Assembly: GCF_001612725.1 (NCBI RefSeq)
Contig: NZ_BDAZ01000004.1
Span: 309,604 to 373,603 of the forward strand
Reading direction: 5' to 3'
Length of the DNA: 64,000 bases
From: Nocardia anaemiae NBRC 100462
GTDB lineage: Bacteria > Actinomycetota > Actinomycetes > Mycobacteriales > Mycobacteriaceae
A model generated the notes under the pieces. The model was given only the letters and a program-made list of their open reading frames with translations, made no database searches and was not told the DNA's origin. Shown here piece by piece: positions 8,453 to 18,088 of the stretch. The position numbers were made by a program, and so were the translations under genes. Position 1 is the stretch's first letter; every line of letters begins with the position of its first letter.

Positions 8453-10555
8453 GTGCATGAGTTGGTTACCGACATCATCGATGTGGGCGCGGAATTCACG
8501 ATCGCCCGGCAAGCGCTCTGGGATCTGCTGCTCGAACCGCAGACCTATCCACGGTTATTCGCTGGTATCGGCGGGTGCGAACGCGTGGAATCCGGTACCG
8601 ACAACGGCATTCTGGAGGTGCGGGTCGGCACACCGGAGTCCGGCATACGCACACATCAGGTGCGGTTGCGGGTGTGCCGCTGGTACGAGAGCTTCGAATT
8701 GGAATGCCTCGACACCGGCAGTTTCGCCTCGATCCGCCTGCGCGGCGATGAGCAGCACACCAGGATCGTCATCACCCTGTTCGCGCCGGGGCGGATGCAT
8801 CCGCTGCTGCCGGACCAGTCCAATGCCGCGGTGGCGGCGTGGGTCGACAGCGGCTTGCGGCACGCGGTCGATGTCATTCGCGGCGCACCCACCTCGGTGG
8901 TGGTCAATGCCGAGAATTCCCCGCTGCGGCGACAGGTCGGGGTGGCCAAGCAGATCATGAGTACCGGTGTCGCACGGCCCACCAGCCCCGCGACCAGCAT
9001 CAAACAGGTTCGCTCCCTGGCGAAATGGGGTTTCAATCTGGCGGGCGGCTATGCGGCGGGGGCCGCGCATTCACCGGATCGGATGGCCGTCGTCGACGAC
9101 TCCGGAACCCGCACCTTCGCTCAGATGCACGAACGCACGAATGCGCTGGCCGGGGCCATGGCAACGCTGAGTCTCGGGTCTGGTGACGCGGTGGGGCTGC
9201 TGTCGCGCAACCATGCGGGCATGGTCGAAACCATGGTCGCCGCCGGGAAACTCGGGGTCGATGTGGCCCTGCTGAATGCGGGGCTTTCCGGACGGCGCAT
9301 CGAGGAAATCGTGCAGCGCCATCGGCTTTCGGCGCTGTTCGTCGACGGCGATCTGGAACAGCTGGTCCGCTATCTGCATACCGATCTGCCCCGTTTCAAT
9401 ACCGACGGCCGCCCGCCGGTACCCGGGCGGTCCACCATCGACGACCTGATCGCCATGGGGCAGTCCGAATTTCGCATCCCGGCACAGCCCGGCAGGCTCA
9501 TCGTGCTGACCTCGGGATCCAGCGGCACCCCGAAGGGCGCGCGCCGCCCCCATCCGAAGGGATTCGGCACCATCGCGGCGCTGCTGTCGCGGATTCCGCT
9601 CACGATGGACGCGGCAATGCTCATTCCGGCCCCGCTGTTCCACACCTGGGGGCTGGCCGGGCTGCAACTCAGTACGGCGCTGCGTGCGACGGTAGTGCTG
9701 CCCGAGCGTTTCGATGCCGAGGACTGTTTGCGCCTGGTGGCCGAACACCAGGTCGAGAGCATGATCGTAGTGCCGACGATGGTGAATCGCATCCTGGATC
9801 TGCCCACCGCTGTGCGCGCACGCTACGACACGTCCAGTCTGCGCACCGTGATCAGCTGCGGCGCACCGCTGGCGGGGGCGACCGTGCTGCGGTTCATGGA
9901 CACCTATGGCGAGATCCTCTACAACGTCTACGGTTCCACCGAGGTCTCCTGGGCCACCATCGCGACCCCCGACGATCTGCGCACCGCACCGACCACTGCG
10001 GGCCGACCGCCGCTCGGCACCAGGGTCGCGGTGCTGGGTCCGGATCAGCGTCCGGTTCCGATCGGTGTCACCGGGCATATCTTCGTCGGCAACCACATGC
10101 TGTTCGACGGTTATGTCAATTCCGCGCCGCCCACCGAGGCCGACGGCATGCTCGACACCGGGGACCTGGGCTATCTCGACGTCGCGGGCCGGATGTTCAT
10201 TGCGGGGCGCGATGACGAGATGATCATCTCGGGCGGTGAGAACGTCTTCCCGCGTCCGGTCGAGGAGGCGCTCGCGCATCTGCCGCAGGTCAGTGAGGTC
10301 GCCGTGGTCGGCGTCCCGGATATCGAATTCGGACAGCGTCTGGCCGCCTTCGTGGTGAAACGTGAAGGCGCGGGGCTGGATTCGGATATGATCCGGTCCT
10401 ACATTCGCCACCGGCTCAGCCGTTTTTCGGTACCGCGCGATGTCACTTTCCTCAACGCACTTCCGCGCGGTGAAACCGGCAAGATCCTCAAACGCCTGCT
10501 CGTCGGCTCCGAGCACGGCGAATCGTCTCCGCTGGGCACCTCCGGCTCCGCCTGA
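8453..10555 (+). CDS. SRPBCC domain fused to an acyl-CoA synthetase/AMP-ligase
   Basis: Of 700 residues, the first 150 or so look like a START/SRPBCC lipid-binding domain (FTIARQALWDLLLEPQTYPR; later HTRIVITLFAPGRMHPLLPD). From about residue 185 follows a full ANL-superfamily acyl-CoA or acyl-AMP ligase. Its phosphate loop TSGSSGTPKGA is near 353, then YGSTEVSW, the hinge region TGDLGYLDVAGRMFIAGRDD, and the C-terminal catalytic Lys in PRGETGKILKR. It would activate a fatty or other carboxylic acid, with the N-terminal domain perhaps holding the hydrophobic substrate. Such a fusion is unusual; FadD proteins normally lack it. Its stop is two bases from the stop of the convergent exporter gene. 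Confidence 0.85.
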   Translation: MHELVTDIIDVGAEFTIARQALWDLLLEPQTYPRLFAGIGGCERVESGTDNGILEVRVGTPESGIRTHQVRLRVCRWYESFELECLDTGSFASIRLRGDEQHTRIVITLFAPGRMHPLLPDQSNAAVAAWVDSGLRHAVDVIRGAPTSVVVNAENSPLRRQVGVAKQIMSTGVARPTSPATSIKQVRSLAKWGFNLAGGYAAGAAHSPDRMAVVDDSGTRTFAQMHERTNALAGAMATLSLGSGDAVGLLSRNHAGMVETMVAAGKLGVDVALLNAGLSGRRIEEIVQRHRLSALFVDGDLEQLVRYLHTDLPRFNTDGRPPVPGRSTIDDLIAMGQSEFRIPAQPGRLIVLTSGSSGTPKGARRPHPKGFGTIAALLSRIPLTMDAAMLIPAPLFHTWGLAGLQLSTALRATVVLPERFDAEDCLRLVAEHQVESMIVVPTMVNRILDLPTAVRARYDTSSLRTVISCGAPLAGATVLRFMDTYGEILYNVYGSTEVSWATIATPDDLRTAPTTAGRPPLGTRVAVLGPDQRPVPIGVTGHIFVGNHMLFDGYVNSAPPTEADGMLDTGDLGYLDVAGRMFIAGRDDEMIISGGENVFPRPVEEALAHLPQVSEVAVVGVPDIEFGQRLAAFVVKREGAGLDSDMIRSYIRHRLSRFSVPRDVTFLNALPRGETGKILKRLLVGSEHGESSPLGTSGSA

Positions 10556-10557
10556 GC

Positions 10558-11979
10558 TTATGCGGGGTCCTGCGACGGTGTTGGCAATGCCAAGGTCGGC
10601 ACCGCCAGGGCAATCGCGACGACCGCGATGGCGGCCAACATGACAACGCTGCCGTCCAGGGTGTGGGTGCGGAAGAACACCACGCTGAGCAGCGCCAGCC
10701 CGACCGCATTGCCGATCTGCTCGATGGTGGGCAGCTGGCCTGATGCCTCCGCCATTTGCCGCTGCGACAATCCCGTCAGCATCAGCGGCTGCACTTGCAC
10801 ACCGAACAGACCGACCCCGAATCCGGCGATGAAAACCGGGCCGAGCGCCAAGGTGAGATTCACCTCGCCTGCGGTCAGCCGCAGATATGCCGCGCCGATC
10901 GCCACGCAGCATCCGTACATCGCGATGCCGAATGCGAGTGCCCGTACTCCCCAACGCCTTACCAGCGGCAGCGAGGCGAGCGCACCGGCTCCCGCGCCGA
11001 GGGCGAACGGTGTCATCGCCACACCGGTGCGCAGGGCGGACCAGTGCAATTCGTCCTGCAGGGTGATCGATACGGTGAAGACGAATGCGGTGAACAGACC
11101 GAAGAAACTCGCCACCAGCGCCGCACCGATGGCGAAGCCGCGATCGGCGAACAGATCCAGGCGCACCAGCGGACTGCCGCCGCGTCGAACCAGCCTGCGC
11201 TCGTGGGCGAAGAACACCGCACCCAGCGCGAATGCGGCGGCGATTACACCGAAAGGCCGTGGCCGCCAACCATTCTGCTGAATGTCGGCGAGGGCGGCGA
11301 GTAGGGCGAACAGACTCACCGTGGACAAGGTCACGCCGCCGAGATCGAGGCGGTCGCGTTCCGGCGGCCTGCCGAGGTGCAGATATCTGAAGCCGAGGAC
11401 GAAGGCGAGCAGGCCGATGGGCAGATTCATCAGGAATATCGAATGCCAGCCGAGTCCGGCGATATCGGCGGTGACCAGCGCACCGCCGAGGATCGGTCCG
11501 AGCATTCCGGCGAATCCGGCGGTCGCGCCGTAGAGCGCGAATACCTGTTGATGTCGATTCGCTGGGAAGCTCGCGATGAGGATGGCGATCGTCTGTGCCG
11601 CCATCCCGGCGCCCGCGACCCCCTGGACGATTCTGGCGATTACCAATTCGGTTGCACCGGTGGACATTCCGCACCACACCGACGCCGCGGTGAATGCGGT
11701 GACCGAGACCAGGAAGACGGTGCGGCGACCGAAGACGGCGCCGATGCGCGCCGCGGTGAGCAGCGTGCACGCGAAGGCGAGCGAATAGCCGGAGACCACC
11801 AGCACCTGCGCCGACTGCGAGGCCCGCAGGTCGGCGGTGAGATTCGGCAGTGCGGTATTGACGATGGTCACATCGATCATCTGCATGAAGACCGCGATGA
11901 GGCAACCGGCGAAGGCGAGCCACGCGCCGAATTCACCGCCCGCCCGCTCATCGGATAGTCGGGTACCGATCTCCGTCAC
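10558..11979 (-). CDS. MFS drug exporter, DHA2 (EmrB/QacA) family
   Basis: At 473 residues with about 14 hydrophobic segments it fits the DHA2 family of proton-driven drug exporters. The N-terminal helix carries MQMIDVTIVNTALPNL, the family signature in TM1, and the loop after TM2 contains RIGAVFGRR. The GTG start at 11979 follows GGAGGATCAGCT. Its position beside the isoprenoid operon and the fused ligase makes it a candidate exporter for a product of that cluster, but the link is positional only. No dedicated regulator adjoins it. Confidence 0.88.
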   Translation of the reverse strand: MTEIGTRLSDERAGGEFGAWLAFAGCLIAVFMQMIDVTIVNTALPNLTADLRASQSAQVLVVSGYSLAFACTLLTAARIGAVFGRRTVFLVSVTAFTAASVWCGMSTGATELVIARIVQGVAGAGMAAQTIAILIASFPANRHQQVFALYGATAGFAGMLGPILGGALVTADIAGLGWHSIFLMNLPIGLLAFVLGFRYLHLGRPPERDRLDLGGVTLSTVSLFALLAALADIQQNGWRPRPFGVIAAAFALGAVFFAHERRLVRRGGSPLVRLDLFADRGFAIGAALVASFFGLFTAFVFTVSITLQDELHWSALRTGVAMTPFALGAGAGALASLPLVRRWGVRALAFGIAMYGCCVAIGAAYLRLTAGEVNLTLALGPVFIAGFGVGLFGVQVQPLMLTGLSQRQMAEASGQLPTIEQIGNAVGLALLSVVFFRTHTLDGSVVMLAAIAVVAIALAVPTLALPTPSQDPA

Positions 11980-12096
11980 AGCTGATCCTCCCGAACGCGG
12001 GCATCGAACGCGATGACGGTAACGAACAATCCGGTGGCTACCGCAGATCAGCGATCAAACACTCCGTCAACACACAAGCCGACTGTCACCCATCTT

Positions 12097-12122
12097 GTGA
12101 ACCGGCCCAAGTGGCGGTTCAC
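12097..12122 (-). terminator. Hairpin downstream of the repeat-protein gene
   Basis: Perfect 8-bp arms GTGAACCG and CGGTTCAC with a 10-base loop lie 11 bp past the stop at 12134. No T-run follows, as is common for high-GC actinobacterial terminators. Confidence 0.5.
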
Positions 12123-12133
12123 CCCCGGTCTGA

Positions 12134-14469
12134 TCAGGCCGACAGATCGGTCGACTCGGCTCGCGCCATTTTCACCAGCATGTCGTGCAACTCCTTCGCC
12201 AACTTTCCCGCTCGATCCCCGTGCAGCGCGACGTCGGTGAACGCATCGAGCAAAGCGAGGCTCGGATCCAGCGGGTTGTAGGCGAGATCCGCACTGCCAC
12301 GCAAGGATTCGGTAATCAGTCGGCGCTGCGCCTCGTGCCGGGCCCGAAAGTCCCCCGCGACATCGAGCGCGCAACCGAATTCACGCACAACCGCGGCGTA
12401 CACCGGCCGATCGGCATTGCGCCGCCGACGCAACCACCGGCGCGGGCGCGCGTCCCCGGCCTCCGGAACCAGAGTCGCCAACGCCCCGCCATCGAGCACC
12501 ATCCAGATCGCCGACGCATCCGACCGCGGCAATGCCGGAGACGGACCACGCATCGCGGGCGCGCTATCGTCCGGATCGGTAATCTGTATGCCGCGCAAGG
12601 AAATCGGATACCTGGTCAACATATCGTCGACCGCCGCGGTCACCTCGCGAACAACATATGTGTCCACGTTCGGCCCATCGAATCCGATGATGTCCAGACC
12701 ATGCTGCGTCGCCAACTCGACAGCGGTCCTCGGTGTCGCCGAATCGACGAAATCCGCGCTGGAGCGCGGCATCTCGACATCGGGATACGTCGGAAATCGC
12801 AGCGCCTCGGATTCCTGAACATATATCGGCAGCGGTACCGTCTCCGGCTCGAACTCCTCCCCCGGCGGCCGCACCAGCTCGGATTCTCGAACGTAGACCG
12901 GCAGCGGACCCGACTCGGATGGTTGAACATAGACCGGCCGCGATACCGCGTCAGGTTCTTGGACTCGCGCCGGTTCCGGCACTGCCTCCGGCCAAGGAAC
13001 ATCTTCCGGTAGCGTCACCGCGCCAGGCTCGGCAGCACCCGCTGGCATCGGCAAGGCCCCGGGTGCCTCGCTCGCCACGGGCCGTGCCGTCTCGGGTTCC
13101 CAAAAGTAGGTCGGTTGCGGCACGGACTCGGGTCCCCGAACGTCCGCTGGCAACGGCACCGCCCCGCTATCCTCCGGCGCACTGACCGGTAGCGGCGGCC
13201 CAAAAACATCCACCGCTCGCGGCAGAGCCCCGTCTTCGCGAACATCCGCTGACAGCGACAGCGAGTCTGGCGGCCGAACATCCACCGGTGGCGAAACTAC
13301 CTCCGGCTCTTGGATATCCGGCGACGGTCGAATCACCTCCGGATCCTCGGTATCGCCCGCCAGGCGGCTCGGTGCCGACGCGGCATCGGACTCTCGGATA
13401 TCTGGCGCTAGCGCCACCGCTGCGGCTCGGCCGCATCCGCCAGCACCGGCACAGCCGCGGGCACCTCGATATCCACCCACGCCTCGGGGACCGAGGTGTC
13501 GGCCAGTTGCGGAATTGCCTCCGGCTTGCGATCCGCGAGGTGCGCTCCCGCCGTTGGTTCCGCGATTTCAGCCGGTAACGGCGCCGCAACATCTTCGGAT
13601 TGTCGTACCGTCTCGGATTCCTGGACATCTGCTGCTAACGCAACGGCCGCGGGCTCGGCAGCGTCCGGCGGTCTGTCCGGTTCGCCGTCCACCGGCAGCC
13701 GTTGCGCCGTCTCGGATTCCTGAACATCGACCGGCAGAGATGGAGTCGGATATGTCCCGATATCCATCGGCGCGGTCACTGCGACGGGCTCCGCGACATC
13801 CGGCGACGGGTGCGGAGGATCTGGCGGCCGAACATCTACCGGTGGCGAAACTACGTTCGGCGCTTGGACAACCGTCGGCGGTCGAAATGCATCCGGTTTC
13901 GCGGTTATGCTCGGCCGACCAGCCGCCGACACGGCCTGGTCGGCGCCCGCATTGACCGTGGGTTGGCGGGGCGGGGGTGGCTGGATTGTCGGTGGGGTTG
14001 GGCTTGCGAGTGAGAGTGGTTCCGACGCAGGGGATTTGGACGGGGCGGCGGGCGCATTCGACCTCGCCGGGCGTGGGCGGACCGTGCGTTGGGACCACGG
14101 AGTGTCCACTCTGCGACGGGACCATGGAGTGGGTGCGGGCTCGCGTACGAGTGGGCGGTGTCGACTCGCGGTGTGGTGGTCTGCTGTCGGTCGATCCGAT
14201 GCGATATTCGGGCGCACCGCCGTGGATGTGAACCCCGCCTTCGGTGATGCACCGGCAGAACGCATTTCTGCGGATGCCGCGTCCGGATGCACCTCTGCGG
14301 ACACCGCCTCCGAAGGCGCCTCTGCGAGCACGCCAACCGAATCCAACTCCGCGTATTCGATCGCGGCCTTCAGCTCGACCACGGTTCGGTTGGCCTCGGC
14401 GATCAGGCGTTCCAACCTCGTGACCATCGCCCGCAGTTCGCCCGGGTCGAACCGCGACCGCTGATTCAC
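12134..14469 (-). pseudogene. Proline-rich repeat protein with conserved C-terminal domain, frameshifted
   Basis: A GTG at 14469 with AGGAG six bases upstream starts a protein with a coiled-coil-like head (LRAMVTRLERLIAEANRTVV), then a basic/proline linker, then many imperfect repeats of about 16 residues (PxxDVxExExV). The frame stops at 13408, but a second minus-strand frame, open through 13480 and down to 12134, continues the same repeat. Restoring one C near 13422-13428, in GAGCC-GCAGCG, would join them into about 778 residues. The last 200 residues (VELATQHGLDIIGFDGPNVD, then VREVTAAVDDMLTRYPISLR) form a globular domain I associate with Nocardia proteins of unknown function. No signal peptide is visible. 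It could be a true pseudogene, a phase-variable gene, or a sequencing error in the repeat. Confidence 0.75.
12780..13880 (-). repeat. Degenerate coding repeat, about 48 bp period
   Basis: The minus-strand coding sequence repeats a roughly 16-codon unit with consensus P-L-P-x-(D/Y)-V-(R/Q)-E-(P/S)-E-x-(V/L). Examples are LPVDVQESETAQ, LPADVRGPESVP, LPVYVRESELVR and LPIYVQESEALR. The units vary too much for exact copies but are plainly related. Such an array is prone to slippage and could explain the frameshift inside it. Confidence 0.75.
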
Positions 14470-14664
14470 CGAGGTCTCCTGCTGTGTCGTTACCGCGGTC
14501 AGGTGCAACCGGGTGTGCTGACCCGTAACCATGGTCCGACTCGCATGAACCCGAGTACGGACAGTGGCACAGTCAATTTTCACTCAGGGCGTCAAACCTC
14601 CCGAGATTGGGAAGTCCACACCTTGCCGAGCTCGACCGATTCGGGCAGGGTTCATCGGTCCAGC

Positions 14665-15816
14665 TCAGAGGCTGCCGCCCCCTCCGATCAGCCACGGGTT
14701 GAAGCTGCAGTCGCGGTTCGAATGATGCGCGGGATCCAGGGCCTCGAGGGCGATAGCGGCCGAGCGCGGTGAATACATCATCGTCAAGTGGTCGGACAGA
14801 TCCTGTTCGCAGCCGTCCTGCAGCGTGATGTTCTCGACCGGGGCATCCGGCCCAGCCTGCAGGAACGTCCAGTTGTACGGATTGGTGACCTCGTCGTACC
14901 GCGATCCGACGACCGTGTAGTCGACACCGGGCACGGTATCGCCGTTCGCATTGAGCCGCGCGTAGAACGAAGACCCTACCGCCTGTTCGATATTCGACAG
15001 CCCGACGATCGGCTCGTAGAAACCGAGGATATTCACGCCGAGGTTATTGATGGCCCGCCCTAGCGTGGCGATGCCCATCAGTGTTGTGCCATGGTGGGTC
15101 GCACCGAAAGTGACCAGCTTGCCGACCTTATCGGCACCCCCGTCGAATTTCAGATACTGATTGGCCACCGTGCCGCCCTGCGAATGGCCAACGATATCGA
15201 CCTTCTCCGCGCCGGTGGTCGCCCGCACCCGCTCCACGAAATCCGCGAGCTGACGCGAGGATTCGGCCATCGGCCCGACCCCGTAGCGACCGGGTAGCGC
15301 CGCCCCGATTCCTCCCCCGTCCAGCAGCCCCGATCGCCCGAAGTTGAAGGCGAACACACAGAATCCCGCCCGCGCCAACCGCGGCGAGAGGTAGGCAAAG
15401 GTGTCGAATGCATTGAGCCAGGTGCCGTGCAGTAGCACCACCGGGTTCGGATGTTCGGCACTCGGCTTGCAGTCCCACCGGTTGGCACCCGCGGGTGCGG
15501 CGTCCGGATGCGTGAGGCCGTAGGCGAAAGCCGCTAGCGCCGTGGTCATTTCGGGTCCCTCGCCGACGGTGTTGGAGGCGATGCTCTTCGCCCAGCCCGA
15601 TCCAGATCCACTTCCGGTATCCACGATCGCCTGTGGCCGCCGCCCGTCCGGAGCCGGGGCCAGGCCCGCGTTGATCTGCTCTACGAGGAATTGCTGATCG
15701 GATTCGGCGGGATCCGCGCCCGCCGTACCGATTCCGAGCCCATGCGCCACGGCCAGTCCAGCGATGAGGGCGGCGCCCGCGAAGGCGCGACACCCGCGTT
15801 GCTTCATTGCAAACAT
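14665..15816 (-). CDS. Secreted triacylglycerol lipase, class-2 family
   Basis: A 383-residue exported alpha/beta-hydrolase. The signal peptide is clear (FAGAALIAGLAVAHGLGIG, cut near AGADPA). The oxyanion segment NPVVLLHGTWLNAF, the nucleophile elbow DIVGHSQGGTVANQ, and a late His in DLSDHLTMMYS complete the expected triad; the Asp was not assigned with certainty. The family acts on acylglycerols outside the cell. The ATG at 15816 has GGAAG nearby. It is divergent from a PucR-type regulator, with a perfect palindrome between them at 15983-16000, which suggests local control. Confidence 0.88.
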   Translation of the reverse strand: MFAMKQRGCRAFAGAALIAGLAVAHGLGIGTAGADPAESDQQFLVEQINAGLAPAPDGRRPQAIVDTGSGSGSGWAKSIASNTVGEGPEMTTALAAFAYGLTHPDAAPAGANRWDCKPSAEHPNPVVLLHGTWLNAFDTFAYLSPRLARAGFCVFAFNFGRSGLLDGGGIGAALPGRYGVGPMAESSRQLADFVERVRATTGAEKVDIVGHSQGGTVANQYLKFDGGADKVGKLVTFGATHHGTTLMGIATLGRAINNLGVNILGFYEPIVGLSNIEQAVGSSFYARLNANGDTVPGVDYTVVGSRYDEVTNPYNWTFLQAGPDAPVENITLQDGCEQDLSDHLTMMYSPRSAAIALEALDPAHHSNRDCSFNPWLIGGGGSL

Positions 15817-15982
15817 TTCGTACTTCCCATCCCGATCGGTTCCGCGCTACGCCGGTCGCTATGCCATGGGTCACAGATCGATCGAAATGTGATGGCCGCC
15901 ATTGTGTTTACGCGGTACTCGAAATGTAGGACGGTCATTAGTCGACGTCACTACACGGCATGACGAATAAACTCCGCACTGT

Positions 15983-16000
15983 TTTGTCGTCGACGACAAA
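15983..16000. promoter_or_regulatory. Perfect 18-bp palindrome in the lipase/PucR intergenic region
   Basis: TTTGTCGTCGACGACAAA is a perfect inverted repeat placed 60 bp before the PucR-type gene and 167 bp before the lipase. Its position in a divergent promoter region makes an operator likely. The cognate protein is not known; the PucR-type neighbour is the first guess. Confidence 0.5.
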
Positions 16001-16059
16001 GTTCTGGTTGAGAAAACCGAAACGTTGAAGTGCGCACTGTCCTCGACAACAATCGGCGC

Positions 16060-17295
16060 ATGACAATCGCTACCACCTCGGCCACCCGAGACGCTCCATT
16101 GGTGATCCGGTTACTGACCAGGTGGCCGCAGATCTCCGAGCGCATGCTCGCCGAGGGCCTCGGTGCGACCCCGCCCGCGACGGATCTGCCCGACGGACAT
16201 TTCACCGCGGAGGTGCTGCCCGCCATCTACGCCTGCGGCCGCGCCGTATTGCAGGCCATCGGCGAAGACCGTGTATTCACCGGGGCCGAGGTCGCGGCCT
16301 TCGTGGCACCGGTTGCCGAACGGCATGCCGAAGACCGCTTTCCGCTGTCCATCCTGATCGAGGCCATCCACGGTTCGGCGCAGTCGGTGCTCGCCGAGGC
16401 CGCCGCCCTGGCGACACCCGATGAAATGGCCGATCTGGTCCAAGTCGGCTCGCGCCTGCTCGATCTCCTCAAGCACATCAATATCATCGTCGTCGAGACC
16501 TACACGGCGGTCGAACAATCCATCTACAACGCCGAGCGCGAAGCCCGCCGCGAACTGTGTTCGGCACTGCTGCGTGGTCAGCCCGCCGACGAACAGGCCG
16601 CCCGCGCCGATACCCCGCTCAGCGAGCGCTATACGGTGCTCGGCATCCATATCGATTCGGACGACCAGCCCACCTCGGTCGCCGATCTACTGGCCCGGCG
16701 GCGGATCCGGATCCTGCACCGCACCCTCGATACGATCAGTAACGGCACGGCGCTGGTGACCTTCGACGGTTCCACCGGAATCGCCTTGCTCCCAGCATAT
16801 TCCGAGGAACCGCAGCGGACCCGATATGCGGCGTTGGCGGCCGAGTTGGCCGAACAATTCGGCGCGGCGGCACATCTGGCCGAATGTCCAGCGGTCGCGC
16901 GCGCCGAACTGCCCGATGCCGCGAAGGAAGTCGCCGAACTCGCAACGCTCGCACGCCTACTCGGCCGCCCGACCGGCAGCTACCGACTCGACGATCTACT
17001 GCTCGAATACCAGCTCACCCGCCCCGGCCACGCCCGCGACCGACTGGCCGAGCGGATCACCCCACTGCTGAGCAACCCGCACCTACTGGAGGCGTTGGAG
17101 GCGCATCTGCGCTACGGCTCCGACCGCAAGGCCGCGGCGGCGCGACTTCATGTGCACCCCAACACCTTCAGCTATCGACTGCGCCGCATAGCCGAACTCA
17201 CCGGCACAGATCCCAGCGATCCGAACAACTCGCGGCTGCTCGCCGCATCGCTGACCATCCAGCGCACACACCAGCCGCCGGATCCGCAGCGGTAG
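16060..17295 (+). CDS. PucR/CdaR-type helix-turn-helix regulator
   Basis: The C-terminus carries the PucR-type HTH (HLRYGSDRKAAAARLHVHPN then TFSYRLRRIAELTG), and the preceding region (ERYTVLGIHIDSD onward) looks like the GGDEF-like middle domain of the family. The N-terminal 200 residues match the usual actinobacterial sensor part (LLTRWPQISERMLAEG). With the ATG at 16060 it has 411 residues; a GTG at 16030 is an alternative, and neither has a strong ribosome binding site. It is divergent from the secreted lipase and convergent with the GntR gene, whose stop is only 5 bp away. A transcriptional role near the lipase is inferred. Confidence 0.85.
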   Translation: MTIATTSATRDAPLVIRLLTRWPQISERMLAEGLGATPPATDLPDGHFTAEVLPAIYACGRAVLQAIGEDRVFTGAEVAAFVAPVAERHAEDRFPLSILIEAIHGSAQSVLAEAAALATPDEMADLVQVGSRLLDLLKHINIIVVETYTAVEQSIYNAEREARRELCSALLRGQPADEQAARADTPLSERYTVLGIHIDSDDQPTSVADLLARRRIRILHRTLDTISNGTALVTFDGSTGIALLPAYSEEPQRTRYAALAAELAEQFGAAAHLAECPAVARAELPDAAKEVAELATLARLLGRPTGSYRLDDLLLEYQLTRPGHARDRLAERITPLLSNPHLLEALEAHLRYGSDRKAAAARLHVHPNTFSYRLRRIAELTGTDPSDPNNSRLLAASLTIQRTHQPPDPQR

Positions 17296-17300
17296 GACCT

Positions 17301-17978
17301 TCAGGCGCCGATCCGGGCTACTGTTTCCGCGACTCGCTCCAAATGATCGGTCATCGCCGCACGGGCGGCTTCCGGCGCACCGGCCTCGATGGCCCGCACG
17401 ATGGCCTCGTGCTCGCGGTCGGAATCGGTGCGGCGGTCCTGGGTCAGGTTCAAGAACTCCGATTGCAGGTCCAGTGCGCGGCGGGTGTCGGCGACCATGG
17501 CGGTCAGCATCGTATTGCCGCTCGCGGCCGCGATGGCGGTGTGTAACTCGCCGTCGTAGCGCACCCATTCGTGCGCATCCGGGGCCGCGGCGAGCTTGTC
17601 CAGGATCTCGAACAGCTGCCGCACCTGCTCCGGTGTGCGGCGCTCGGCGGCGAAACCGGCGGCCGGTATTTCGACGAGCCGTCGCGCCTCGATCAGGTCA
17701 CCGGCGCCGACGCCCGCGAAGGTCGGCTGGGTGTCGGCGTTCTTGGAGACGATGAAAGTGCCTCGGCCGGTATGGGTTTCGGTGAGTCCGAGGATGGCGC
17801 AGGCATGTAGCGCCTCGCGGACCACCGGCCGACTCACCCCGAACTGCTTGGCCAGCGCCAACTCCGCGGGCAGGCGATCGCCCACCGCGTAATCGTCGCT
17901 CTGGATGAGGCTCTTCAGCCGACGAAAGACCGCTTCGGTGGCGCCGATGCGCTGCACGTACCCTTCCTCGACCGTCAC
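17301..17978 (-). CDS. GntR-family regulator, FadR subgroup
   Basis: A 225-residue repressor-type protein with an N-terminal winged helix (YAVGDRLPAELALAKQFGVS, RPVVREALHACAILGL) and a helical FCD effector domain. His and acidic residues there (RYDGELHTAIAAASGN; DREHEAIVRAIEAG) probably bind a metal and a carboxylate. It is divergent from the asparagine permease-asparaginase-aspartase operon, and an inverted repeat lies in the 110-bp gap. It probably controls that operon in response to an amino or dicarboxylic acid such as aspartate or fumarate; this is inference from context. Confidence 0.88.
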   Translation of the reverse strand: MTVEEGYVQRIGATEAVFRRLKSLIQSDDYAVGDRLPAELALAKQFGVSRPVVREALHACAILGLTETHTGRGTFIVSKNADTQPTFAGVGAGDLIEARRLVEIPAAGFAAERRTPEQVRQLFEILDKLAAAPDAHEWVRYDGELHTAIAAASGNTMLTAMVADTRRALDLQSEFLNLTQDRRTDSDREHEAIVRAIEAGAPEAARAAMTDHLERVAETVARIGA

Positions 17979-18026
17979 GCGACCAGTATGTCATTGACAG
18001 CCGCTGTGACCCCCGTTACAGTCGAC

Positions 18027-18045
18027 CTGTCTTACAGCCTGACAG
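18027..18045. promoter_or_regulatory. Putative GntR operator before ansP
   Basis: CTGTC and GACAG form an inverted repeat with nine bases between, 44 bp before the permease start. A shorter CTGT-CTT-ACAG is nested inside it. Further ACAG/CTGT words occur from 17997 to 18022. The size and place suit a FadR-type dimer site. Confidence 0.5.
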
Positions 18046-18088
18046 CCTTACTTCTTCGGGGCTGGATCCGGCCCACGGAAGGTTTTCG

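Noticed and set aside
9071..11923. A 950-codon minus-strand open frame opposite the fused ligase and continuing through the MFS gene
   Set aside because: It is antisense to two genes with clear motifs and has the Arg/Gly-rich composition of a chance frame in high-GC DNA.
12780..13880. The coding repeat array as a CRISPR
   Set aside because: Units are contiguous, imperfect and in one coding frame, with no unique spacers.
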